This document shows positions 44,934 through 51,926 of a DNA stretch of 64,000 bases, piece after piece. The notes beneath the pieces are model-generated. The model was not told where the DNA came from and searched no databases. It saw only the letters and a list, made by a program, of their open reading frames with translations. Position 1 is the first letter of the stretch. Each line of letters begins with the position of its first letter. The stretch comes from Massilibacteroides vaginae (GTDB lineage: Bacteria > Bacteroidota > Bacteroidia > Bacteroidales > Tannerellaceae), in contig NZ_FXDJ01000007.1 in the NCBI RefSeq assembly GCF_900178525.1, positions 1 through 64,000 of the forward strand, written 5' to 3'. Position numbers and translations under genes: made by a program.

Positions 44934-46037
44934 ATGGCTACAATTACGAAAGTTCATCTCAGACAGAGGGATATGACCAAAGGTCGGATTAGTTTATACC
45001 TCGATTTCTATCCTGCAATTCGTGACCCTCATTCGATGAAAATGACACGCAGGGAATATTTGGGGATTTACATTTATGCTAAGCCAGCCAATGAGATTCA
45101 GAAAGAATACAACAACGAAATGTTAATGAAGGCAGAGGCTATCAGAAGTATTCGAGTTCAATCCATTATCAACGAGGAGTTTGGTTTCTTAGATAAGAAT
45201 AAAGCGAAATCTGATTTTCTGCTCTATTTTAAAGATAAGGCAGAAAAGAAAGACCAAAAATGGATGAAAGTATATATGCATTTTTCGAATTTTGTGAAAG
45301 GAAAATGCACTTTTGGTGATGTAACTGTTGATCTGTGCAATCACTTTAGAGATTTCCTATTAAATGCAAAGCAATTGAAAAACAAGAATATGAGAATTTC
45401 TCAAAATTCTGCATCAGGATATTTTTCTACTTTTAGAGCTTTGTTGAAAGTAGCATATAAGGAAAAATTCTTTAGAGAAAACTTGAATGACTTTTTGGAT
45501 GCTATTGAAACTACGGATGTAAAGAAGGAGTATTTAACTTTGGACGAATTGAAAACTTTAGCAAATACACCTTGCGATATACCAGTTTTAAAATCTGCAT
45601 CTATCTTTTCGTGTATGACTGGTTTGCGAATCAGTGATGTGCTGAAATTGACATGGAATGAGATTGAGCCAGCCTCAGAGGGTGGTTATTGTATGCGTAT
45701 CAGAACAGAGAAGACAGAAACGGAAACAACACTTCCCATCAGTGACGAGGCTCTTCAATGGTGTGGAGAGCGCAAAAAAGGAAAAGTATTCAAAGGATTG
45801 CAAAGAAGTATGACTCAACAACCACTAAAAGCATGGGTGGCAAGTGCTGGAATAACAAAACACATAACCTATCATTGCTTTCGGCACACGTTTGCAACAC
45901 TTCAAATAGCCTTAGGTACAGATATTTATACTGTGAGTAAAATGCTTACACATAAAAATGTATCTACTACTCAAATTTATGCAGATTTAGTAAATTCGAA
46001 GAAAAGAGAGTCAGCAAATAGAATTAGTTTATTGTGA
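44934..46037 (+). CDS. Tyrosine recombinase (integrase)
   Basis: A 367-residue site-specific recombinase. An N-terminal arm-binding domain (about 1-90) and SAM-like core-binding domain (about 95-195, FSNFVKGKCTFGDV) precede the catalytic domain with Arg232 (TGLRISDVL), His314-xx-Arg317 (HCFRH), His340 (HKNVSTTQ) and nucleophile Tyr349 (QIYADL). All catalytic residues are present. It is of the Bacteroidota CTn/NBU-like type and should integrate the element at the mnmE end. Its gene lies next to the left end, as is usual. Confidence 0.95.
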   Translation: MATITKVHLRQRDMTKGRISLYLDFYPAIRDPHSMKMTRREYLGIYIYAKPANEIQKEYNNEMLMKAEAIRSIRVQSIINEEFGFLDKNKAKSDFLLYFKDKAEKKDQKWMKVYMHFSNFVKGKCTFGDVTVDLCNHFRDFLLNAKQLKNKNMRISQNSASGYFSTFRALLKVAYKEKFFRENLNDFLDAIETTDVKKEYLTLDELKTLANTPCDIPVLKSASIFSCMTGLRISDVLKLTWNEIEPASEGGYCMRIRTEKTETETTLPISDEALQWCGERKKGKVFKGLQRSMTQQPLKAWVASAGITKHITYHCFRHTFATLQIALGTDIYTVSKMLTHKNVSTTQIYADLVNSKKRESANRISLL

Positions 46038-46135
46038 TAGTATTATTTGATAGCATCAATAAATATAAACAACTGTAAAGTAAAACTTGACAGTGCAGCG
46101 TCTGGGTAGAATAGTAATAATAAATTTGAAGTTAT

Positions 46136-46732
46136 ATGATTAAAGAATGCACCCAAACAAAGCATCCATATACCTTAGAAAAAAGTGATGGTTCTCTAAG
46201 ATTGATTATTGAGGCTCAAAGAGATTTACCACTATTTCATCTGGGTGGACTGATATTATTTAGTAGTTTACTCATATTTCATATAGGCTTTCAAGTGTTG
46301 GTGTTTTCAATACTTGAAATAACAATGGGATATATTATTGCTAATACTATCGTTCTTATTCTTGAAGTTTTCTTGATTCTTTACTTTTTTTCAAACTACT
46401 GGTGGAGAAAAAGAGGAACGGAAATATTAACATTGCATCCTAATAATCTTGAGTATGAACAAGTCAACAAACCATTTAAATCAATAAAGACGATTAATCA
46501 TTTTGATAAAATTCAATTTTGCTATCAATCAGGAGAGGATTTTTATTCCAAAGAAGAAGCTCTAGAGCTAGGTGTAGAGTTGGACTTAGACAAAGCAACT
46601 GGTAACTACCCTATACAATTCTACTTGAATAATGGAGAAAAGGTAGTCGATTCAGATAGGGAGATACCGATTGATGTGATTAAGAAAATGAGAGATGAGT
46701 ACAATAAATCAATATCACATAAAGATTTATAA
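46136..46732 (+). CDS. Membrane protein of unknown function in island
   Basis: A 198-residue protein with two or three hydrophobic segments in the first half (about 33-58 and 62-88) and a cytosolic-looking tail rich in beta strands (TEILTLHPNNLEYEQVNK; IQFYLNNGEKVVDSDREIP), reminiscent of small PH-like membrane proteins. No family recognised. It abuts the next gene with no gap (46732/46733), so the two are co-translated or nearly so. Codon use is AT-rich as for the rest of the island. Confidence 0.65.
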   Translation: MIKECTQTKHPYTLEKSDGSLRLIIEAQRDLPLFHLGGLILFSSLLIFHIGFQVLVFSILEITMGYIIANTIVLILEVFLILYFFSNYWWRKRGTEILTLHPNNLEYEQVNKPFKSIKTINHFDKIQFCYQSGEDFYSKEEALELGVELDLDKATGNYPIQFYLNNGEKVVDSDREIPIDVIKKMRDEYNKSISHKDL

Positions 46733-47266
46733 ATGAACTTCAAAACAAAATTATCCACACGCATTGGAATGGAAGATATTTATGAAATAGGATATCTCAC
46801 ACAAGGCAATGATGCTCGAAAACAAGAATTGTTCGATTTGATTTTTGACGAAGATGAGTATGTAGCATATCAAGCGACGTGGGCAATGACGCACTTTTCA
46901 CTTACAGAAAATTGCTGGCTATATTCCAAGCAAGACAAATTGATTGATGAGTTGATGCAATGTACTCACAATGGTAAAAAGCGAGTTTTGCTCTCACTTA
47001 TTTATCGTCAGCCAATGGCAAATCCGCCACGTGTCGATTTTCTCGACTTCTGTTTAGAGAGCATGATCTCAGCAAGTGAGCCTTATGCCGTTCAGGCTAC
47101 TTGTATGAAAATTGCCTATGAACTTTGTCGCCCAATTCCTGAGTTGTTGCAAGAATTGAGAATCACTTTGGAAACAATGGAGAGAGATTTATCGCCTGCA
47201 ATGAGTGCTACCAGAAAGAACATTTTGAAAGCAATGGTAAAGGGAAAATCTTTACAAATAATATAA
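46733..47266 (+). CDS. HEAT-like helical protein, conserved in Bacteroidales
   Basis: A 177-residue soluble protein predicted all-helical with HEAT-like repeats (DEYVAYQATWAMTHF, YAVQATCMKIAYELCRPIPELLQEL). It resembles a conserved Bacteroidales family of unknown function which, from memory, is also found outside mobile elements, so this may be a captured chromosomal gene. It starts directly after the membrane protein and is followed by the next gene after 6 bases. Role unknown. Confidence 0.65.
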   Translation: MNFKTKLSTRIGMEDIYEIGYLTQGNDARKQELFDLIFDEDEYVAYQATWAMTHFSLTENCWLYSKQDKLIDELMQCTHNGKKRVLLSLIYRQPMANPPRVDFLDFCLESMISASEPYAVQATCMKIAYELCRPIPELLQELRITLETMERDLSPAMSATRKNILKAMVKGKSLQII

Positions 47267-47272
47267 TATTCG

Positions 47273-47950
47273 ATGAATTACAAGGATATAAATAACATAA
47301 CGCTAATAGTTTGTGGCACTATGGGAATAGCAGTTTTGGCATTGCTTAGTCGCTACTTTTTCCTTTCTCAAGGGTTTGATGACTTTGGGGCTAATACTAT
47401 ATTTTTCATTGTGTTAGTTATTGGTATTCTATTTTTCATTTCATATATCGAACTACTTCAACACATTGTAAGCAAGCCAACTGAAAAAAAAGACATTTCG
47501 GAAGAGGCAATTAATCAAACAATAGAAGATGAGGAGCAAACTTTAGATTCAATACGAGAACAATACCAGTTAGATCAACACCAACAAAACATACTTTCAC
47601 TTGACAATGCTATCAAATACACCCAAGAAACCTTTGCTCCTTACACATCTGACGAAAATATAAGAATCATTTGTTCTGCACTTTCAGATTATCTCTATAA
47701 TGTTGATTTTAAACCTTCTAAAGCAATATCAATTAAAGAACTATCGAATATCGATCTCTATCATTATGGCTGGAATATTTGGAATCACTTTAAACCCATC
47801 AAGAAAAACAAACAGGAAGATATTGTACATTTTCTAAAGATCGTTTTCAATAAACAACTTTCAGATATTGAATCAACAACTATCAGAAAGAAGCTAACTT
47901 TTGATGAAGGAGCTTGTATAATCGAGTTGAAAAAGGATATAATCCTCTAA
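47273..47950 (+). CDS. Two-helix membrane protein with unknown cytosolic domain
   Basis: A 225-residue protein: transmembrane helices at about 8-30 and 42-64, an acidic linker (about 75-95, EEAINQTIEDEEQT) and a helical domain (about 100-225, YNVDFKPSKAISIKELSNID; YHYGWNIWNHFKP). I do not recognise the domain with certainty. It ends the three-gene unknown module between integrase and replication/mobilization genes. It could regulate, respond to helper transfer, or protect; nothing in the sequence decides. Confidence 0.6.
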   Translation: MNYKDINNITLIVCGTMGIAVLALLSRYFFLSQGFDDFGANTIFFIVLVIGILFFISYIELLQHIVSKPTEKKDISEEAINQTIEDEEQTLDSIREQYQLDQHQQNILSLDNAIKYTQETFAPYTSDENIRIICSALSDYLYNVDFKPSKAISIKELSNIDLYHYGWNIWNHFKPIKKNKQEDIVHFLKIVFNKQLSDIESTTIRKKLTFDEGACIIELKKDIIL

Positions 47951-47972
47951 AACAGCACTTGCCACAGCAGAT

Positions 47973-48009
47973 ATTGGAGCAAAGTTTGTCAAAAATGTAT
48001 ATCTCCAAT
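47973..48009. promoter_or_regulatory. Inverted repeat ATTGGAG/CTCCAAT
   Basis: A perfect 7-bp inverted repeat (47973-47979, 48003-48009) with a 23-nt centre, just past the preceding stop codon. Confidence 0.4.
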
Positions 48010-48080
48010 CAATCACCACTACTACACTACTGATTATCAATACCAATATCACTATTAAGCACCAACTAAAAGAGACTTTT

Positions 48081-48109
48081 AGGTGATGCTTGTCCCCTTT
48101 ATATCACCT
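48081..48109. promoter_or_regulatory. Inverted repeat AGGTGAT/ATCACCT before HTH gene
   Basis: A perfect 7-bp inverted repeat (48081-48087, 48103-48109) 37 nt before the HTH gene; a candidate operator or replication-initiation site. Confidence 0.45.
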
Positions 48110-48145
48110 CGTACACTTGCGCATCATTAATTAAAACCAAAAATT

Positions 48146-48490
48146 ATGACGTGTACAGAAATTACATTTGACAAGTTGCCCGAGGCGGTGGCTTATCTAA
48201 TTCAATCGGTATCAGAGTTGAAAACTTTGATTGCTGAAAAGAGAATTACTGCTCCCGAAAAAAGGATACCTATCGACATTGACGAAGCGTGTCGCATTAT
48301 CCAAAAAGCAAAACCGACCATTTATACTTTAGTCCGAAAAGGATTGTTACCAAGTTACAAACGAGGGAAGAAACTTTTCTTCTTTGAAGATGAGTTGATA
48401 GAGTGGATTGCCAAAGGCAAACGCAAAACACTGGAAGACATGAGAGCCGAAATAGAAGCCGAAATGTATCCTAAAAACAGAAGGCGATGA
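48146..48490 (+). CDS. Excisionase-like HTH protein
   Basis: A 114-residue protein. A short coiled N-terminal segment (about 5-35) precedes one HTH_17 domain (about 44-92): IDIDEACRIIQKAKPTIYTLVRKG, LPSYKRGKKLFFFEDELIEWI. The tail is highly charged (MRAEIEAEMYPKNRRR). Proteins of this kind act as excision factors or as regulators of mobilization genes in Bacteroidota elements. It overlaps the next gene by 4 bases (ATGA) and begins the replication/mobilization operon. Confidence 0.85.
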   Translation: MTCTEITFDKLPEAVAYLIQSVSELKTLIAEKRITAPEKRIPIDIDEACRIIQKAKPTIYTLVRKGLLPSYKRGKKLFFFEDELIEWIAKGKRKTLEDMRAEIEAEMYPKNRRR

Positions 48491-48876
48491 ATCTATACGA
48501 ATTACTAAACAACTTTTGGCGAGTAGATGAGCAAGAATCTTTCACTGGAAATGAAGCCAAATTGTACTTCTTTTTGATCTATCTCGCCAATCGCTCCTAT
48601 TGGGCAGAATGGTTTGAATATGCCGATTCGAAGATGATGGCAAATATGGGTTTTTCTACTCAAGTTTTACGAACAGCGAAGCAAAAATTGAAGGAAGCAA
48701 AGCTCATAGACTATGCGACTGGGGGTGGATATAGGTGTAAGGCTAAGTATCAGATTCTAACACCTAGCCTCATTCCTAAACTCTCAGAGTATATAAAGAC
48801 TAAAGATAAAAATACTAATACAAAGACTTATGGAAAAAAGAAAGGTTTTGTCTATTCGGGAAGTGACTTCGATTAG
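48487..48876 (+). CDS. Winged-helix replication-initiator-like protein
   Basis: A 129-residue protein. The fold looks like the winged-helix N-terminal part of DnaD or phage replisome organisers: LLNNFWRVDEQESFTGNEAKLYFFLIYLAN, MMANMGFSTQVLRTAKQKLKEAKLI, YQI. It ends with a Lys/Thr-rich tail. It overlaps a DnaC-like ATPase gene by 47 bases in another frame, so the two probably form an initiator/helicase-loader pair. The replicative role is inference; a pure regulator cannot be excluded. Confidence 0.6.
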   Translation: MNLYELLNNFWRVDEQESFTGNEAKLYFFLIYLANRSYWAEWFEYADSKMMANMGFSTQVLRTAKQKLKEAKLIDYATGGGYRCKAKYQILTPSLIPKLSEYIKTKDKNTNTKTYGKKKGFVYSGSDFD

Positions 48877-49555
48877 TGGCAGTTTTTATGATATGTTGAA
48901 AAATGACATTGAAGAGAAACTATCCCATGAAAAGAAAAAGATTGAACAGCGGTTTGTTCCGCTCCCGATTTCGTTTGATGAGTTTTGCAATTTGTTTTTG
49001 TCTTTTGGGACACACTTTCTGCTTCAGCAAAATCAGAATAAGAGTTTTGAGTTCGACCAATACAATGAGCCCATCATCAAGCAACTGTTTTTGTATCTCA
49101 CCAGAGATTCATCATTTGCTGGAGATCTTGAAAAAGGAATCATGCTTCAGGGCAAATATGGTTGTGGAAAAACTGTCCTGATGGGAACATATTTACAGAT
49201 TCACAATTACATCATCAAGCGATTGGCTTGGCATATTCCGAATATCACATTTATCAAGTCGAGCCAATTGCAAGAACAACTAATCAAACAGAGCCATAGC
49301 AGTTTTGAGTTCCGTCCACTCATCATTGACGAGTTTGGGAGGGAGGCGAAAACAGTGCAAGACTTTGGAAATATTCTTCATCCTGTGTCTGAATTATTGA
49401 GTATTCGAAGTGATAATAATTCAATGACTCATGGTACTACAAACTTCACTTGGGAGACTTTATCATCCAACAAATACTATGGCGGAATGATTGGCGACCG
49501 ACTTAAAATGATGTTCAATTTCATCCCCATGAGGGGCGAAAGTCGAAGAAAATGA
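48830..49555 (+). CDS. DnaC/IstB-like AAA+ ATPase, helicase-loader candidate
   Basis: A 241-residue protein. Walker A GKYGCGKT (108-115), Walker B PLIIDEFG (about 163-170) and a sensor-like TNFTWETL near residue 205. The N-terminal region (about 20-70) is helical. DnaC/IstB-type ATPases load DnaB onto DNA; here the host DnaB encoded 7 kb away would be the natural client. It starts inside the preceding gene (47-base overlap). An alternative start at 48893 (MLKNDIEEKL) would avoid that overlap. Confidence 0.75.
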   Translation: MEKRKVLSIREVTSISGSFYDMLKNDIEEKLSHEKKKIEQRFVPLPISFDEFCNLFLSFGTHFLLQQNQNKSFEFDQYNEPIIKQLFLYLTRDSSFAGDLEKGIMLQGKYGCGKTVLMGTYLQIHNYIIKRLAWHIPNITFIKSSQLQEQLIKQSHSSFEFRPLIIDEFGREAKTVQDFGNILHPVSELLSIRSDNNSMTHGTTNFTWETLSSNKYYGGMIGDRLKMMFNFIPMRGESRRK

Positions 49556-49568
49556 AGAGTAAAATCAT

Positions 49569-49690
49569 GATAGGTGGAACACCCTATCTCATTTCAAATT
49601 TTAGCGTAGCAAGTTTATGTTTTGGTATGTCCAAAACTACTTGCTTTCCACTTCCGATGGGTGCAGAAAGGGCGAATCCCGTTGGTCTGA
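49569..49690. other. Candidate oriT upstream of mobilization genes
   Basis: It holds GATAGG/CCTATC (49569-49574, 49583-49588), then a two-part hairpin: GCAAGT (49609-49614) with ACTTGC (49639-49644) around GTTTTGG (49619-49625) with CCAAAAC (49631-49637), and a small GGG/CCC stem (49670-49680) in AAGGGCGAATCCCGTTGG. Position just before a MobC and relaxase pair and the nested repeats fit an origin of transfer. The nick site is not known. Confidence 0.55.
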
Positions 49691-49714
49691 AATTAAAAAC
49701 TAAGAGTAAAAATT

Positions 49715-50065
49715 ATGATTCAAGATAGAGCAAAAGGAGGTCGCCCAAAGAAAGAATTGGGAAAGAAAAAGACCTACCGAATCAATGTGAAATTAGAAAC
49801 TGGCGAGTATTATTCGTTGCTCGCCAAGGTTAAAAAAGCAAGTAGCAATATCAGCGAATTTGTCAGAAATTGTTTGTCGACTGGCTACATCAAAGAGAGG
49901 CTTTCAGTGGAGCAAGCTGATTCTATTCGAAAGTTATCAGGCATGGCAAATAATATCAATCAGCTTGCATATCGTGCCAATGTGCAAGGTTATTCGATGG
50001 TACGAGATGAGTGTAAAATGCTAATGGAGCGTATCGACAATTTACTAAAAGAGCTACGCCAATGA
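49715..50065 (+). CDS. MobC-like relaxosome accessory protein
   Basis: A 116-residue basic protein. An N-terminal GGRPKKELGKKKTYRINVKL segment looks like a ribbon-helix-helix strand, followed by SEFVRNCLSTGYIKERLS and the typical SGMANNINQLAYRANVQG of plasmid MobC/BmgB proteins. It binds oriT and helps the relaxase. It overlaps the relaxase start by 4 bases (ATGA), so the two are coupled. Confidence 0.88.
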   Translation: MIQDRAKGGRPKKELGKKKTYRINVKLETGEYYSLLAKVKKASSNISEFVRNCLSTGYIKERLSVEQADSIRKLSGMANNINQLAYRANVQGYSMVRDECKMLMERIDNLLKELRQ

Positions 50066-50970
50066 TAGCGAAAATTGTAAAAGGCAAGAGTTTTAGTGGT
50101 TGTGTGAAATACATTTTGGATGATAAGAAAGGTACAAAGCTATTGGATGCCAAAGATGTGAGGTTGAAAGATAAAATATCTATTATTCAGAGTTTTGTAG
50201 CTCAAGCAAAGTTGAAGCCCAATTTAGCCCAATCAGTTTGTCATATTTCACTTAGTTTTTCTGCTCGAGATATTGGCAAGCTCTCGGATGAATTGATGGC
50301 AAAAGTGGCAAGAGAGTATATGCAGAAAATGGGAATCGTGGATACACAATATATTTTAGCTATGCATTTCGATAAAGAACACGCACATTTGCATCTATGC
50401 TTTAATCGGGTTGATAATCAGGGCAAAACTATATCTGACAAGAATGACAGACATAGAAGTAGCAAGATTTGCAGAGAGTTGACCAAGAAACACGGACTCT
50501 ACATCGCATCAGGTAAGGAACAAGTAAAAACACATCGTTTGAAAGAGCCTGATAAAACGAAGTATGAAGTCTATAATACAATTAAAAGCACTTTGCCCAA
50601 GTGTAAGAACTGGGATGAGCTGACCAGAACTTTACAGAAACAAGGTATTGAAACACAGTTTAAATACAAGGGGCATACTGATGAGAAACAAGGAGTTATC
50701 TTCAGTAAGGGCGAATACTCCTTCAATGGTTCAAAAGTAGATAGGCAATTCAGTTATTCAAAGATTGATTATCAGCTAAACCAAAATAGCCAAGAGCAAA
50801 AAAATAGTATCTCTCAATCTACATCAATGGATTCTTCTTTAGAGTCTGTGGCGAGTTTGGCTACGATGGAGCAACATGGGGAAGACTTTGATGAAATAGC
50901 ATTTGCCAACAGAATGGACTACGAGGAAAAGCAAAGACAACGCAAGAAAAAACGAGGACTAAGATTTTAA
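50062..50970 (+). CDS. Relaxase/mobilization nuclease (MobA-like)
   Basis: A 302-residue protein with a relaxase domain at about 1-210. The metal-binding HxHxH is His107, His109 and His111 (KEHAHLHLCFNRV); a Tyr in SGCVKYIL near residue 17 is the likely nucleophile. This is the MOBP-like form usual in Bacteroidota mobilizable elements. It nicks oriT and pilots the strand into a helper's transfer pore. The C-terminal 90 residues are Gln/Ser-rich and of no known domain. It is shorter than many relaxases but complete. Confidence 0.9.
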   Translation: MIAKIVKGKSFSGCVKYILDDKKGTKLLDAKDVRLKDKISIIQSFVAQAKLKPNLAQSVCHISLSFSARDIGKLSDELMAKVAREYMQKMGIVDTQYILAMHFDKEHAHLHLCFNRVDNQGKTISDKNDRHRSSKICRELTKKHGLYIASGKEQVKTHRLKEPDKTKYEVYNTIKSTLPKCKNWDELTRTLQKQGIETQFKYKGHTDEKQGVIFSKGEYSFNGSKVDRQFSYSKIDYQLNQNSQEQKNSISQSTSMDSSLESVASLATMEQHGEDFDEIAFANRMDYEEKQRQRKKKRGLRF

Positions 50971-50991
50971 TAAATTAATAAAAACAAGATT

Positions 50992-51570
50992 ATGAGTGAA
51001 ATAGGAACAGTAAGCATCATGTTTGAAGAGTTGAAACAGATGCTCAAACCATTAGAAACAAATTTAACTAACAAAGCCAACCAAGAGCCAAGTATTAGTA
51101 CAACTGATATTCAAAAGATTACAGACCACTTCTGCCAATCAGAGGAAGTTATATTGGCAAAACTAGAAGGTATCGAGCAAATTCAACTTGCTCCTAAAAA
51201 GGTAAGTCACAGATTGACAATTGACATTGCCTCATCATGGGTATTTTTCAGCATGATAGGAATGGGTATATTGATTCTCATATCTTTCTTTTTTCACTAT
51301 CAACAACGAGAAACTATAAGCCAATTATCTGACAATGATTTGAAATATAGGTATATCAAAGCTTTCAACAAATCAGACTCAACTAGCATCTATAAACTAG
51401 AGGATATATTTGGATATAACCGAAATCCTAACAAAATCAGAGAAATACGACAAGCGACAATCCAATATGAAGAAGATGTGAAAGCTAGAGCTGAGCGATT
51501 GGAGCAAGCAAAGTTGAAAGAGGAAGAGGCGAGGAAGCTACAATCTGAGGCTAATAGATTGAAGCAATGA
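50992..51570 (+). CDS. Mobilization-associated membrane protein with coiled coil
   Basis: A 192-residue protein with one transmembrane helix (about 78-100, SSWVFFSMIGMGILILISFFF), a soluble N-terminal region and a Glu/Lys/Ala-rich coiled coil at the C-terminus (about 160-192, RAERLEQAKLKEEEARK). Such proteins commonly follow relaxase genes in Bacteroidota elements and may tether the relaxosome to the membrane; inferred from context. It ends in ATGA, 11 bases before the octamer array. Confidence 0.65.
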   Translation: MSEIGTVSIMFEELKQMLKPLETNLTNKANQEPSISTTDIQKITDHFCQSEEVILAKLEGIEQIQLAPKKVSHRLTIDIASSWVFFSMIGMGILILISFFFHYQQRETISQLSDNDLKYRYIKAFNKSDSTSIYKLEDIFGYNRNPNKIREIRQATIQYEEDVKARAERLEQAKLKEEEARKLQSEANRLKQ

Positions 51571-51580
51571 TTGCATACAC

Positions 51581-51660
51581 TCATTCATGCGTTCATGCGT
51601 TCATGCGTTCATGCGTTCATGCGTTCATGCGTTCATGCGTTCATGCGTTCATGCGTTCAT
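51581..51660 (+). repeat. Octanucleotide tandem array TCATGCGT x9
   Basis: Nine perfect copies of TCATGCGT (51585-51656) with a TCAT half-copy on each side. No mismatch among the nine, which points to recent slippage. It lies 11 bases after the mobilization membrane-protein stop and 267 bases before hsdR. Confidence 0.97.
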
Positions 51661-51672
51661 CAAACTACATTA

Positions 51673-51703
51673 CAAAGGTATCCACCAAGAATAAACAAAC
51701 AAG
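51673..51703 (-). promoter_or_regulatory. Minus-strand promoter firing into the octamer array
   Basis: On the minus strand: CTTG (51703-51700), 19 nt, TACCTTTG (51680-51673). An RNA from it would start near 51666 and immediately read through ATGAACGC repeats, antisense to the mobilization gene end. Confidence 0.45.
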
Positions 51704-51790
51704 ACCAAGCCTATCGGTTTTCCACAAAATCTTCCTAGTTTGCGACTAGTGTATTTTGTGGAAAAGTCTTGCTTGTTTATTCTTTTGGTG
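51683..51790. repeat. 108-bp imperfect palindrome
   Basis: The outer arms 51683-51705 and 51766-51790 match at about 22 of 23 positions with a 2-nt bulge. The middle arms TTTTCCACAAAAT (51718-51730) and ATTTTGTGGAAAA (51753-51765) are perfect. The inner CTAGT/ACTAG surrounds a 5-nt loop. A 12-nt bulge lies on the left side only (51706-51717). Confidence 0.9.
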
Positions 51791-51926
51791 TAAATGGGGG
51801 TATTGTAGTTGAAAGACGAAAAATAGATTTTAGTTTAGAGCAGAGACACCATAGAATTTCTCTTTCCTTTCATGATGCAAAGATTTAACAGAATATGTAT
51901 CTTTAACCGCAATCAATTTATCTACT

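Larger units (their letters stand above)
51571..51926. other. hsdR upstream region: octamer array, antisense promoter, hairpin
   Basis: No supported gene. Left to right: octanucleotide array (51581-51660), minus-strand promoter (51673-51703), long hairpin (51683-51790), then an unstructured 136-nt AT-rich leader of hsdR with TATCTTTA (51898-51905), a near -7 box 22 nt before the ATG. Confidence 0.65.

Noticed and set aside
46121-46128. TAAATTTG as a promoter for the 46136 gene
   Set aside because: It matches TAnnTTTG, but only 7 nt separate it from the start codon, too close for a leader.
51581-51660. Octamer array considered as a CRISPR-like array
   Set aside because: There are no spacers between units and no cas genes nearby; it is a simple tandem repeat.
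51567-51749. 60-residue open frame across the octamer array, starting at an ATGA overlap
   Set aside because: Its CVHAFMRS repeats arise from the 8-bp unit alone and the frame ends inside the hairpin. Any gain or loss of a unit would shift it. Kept as a note only.
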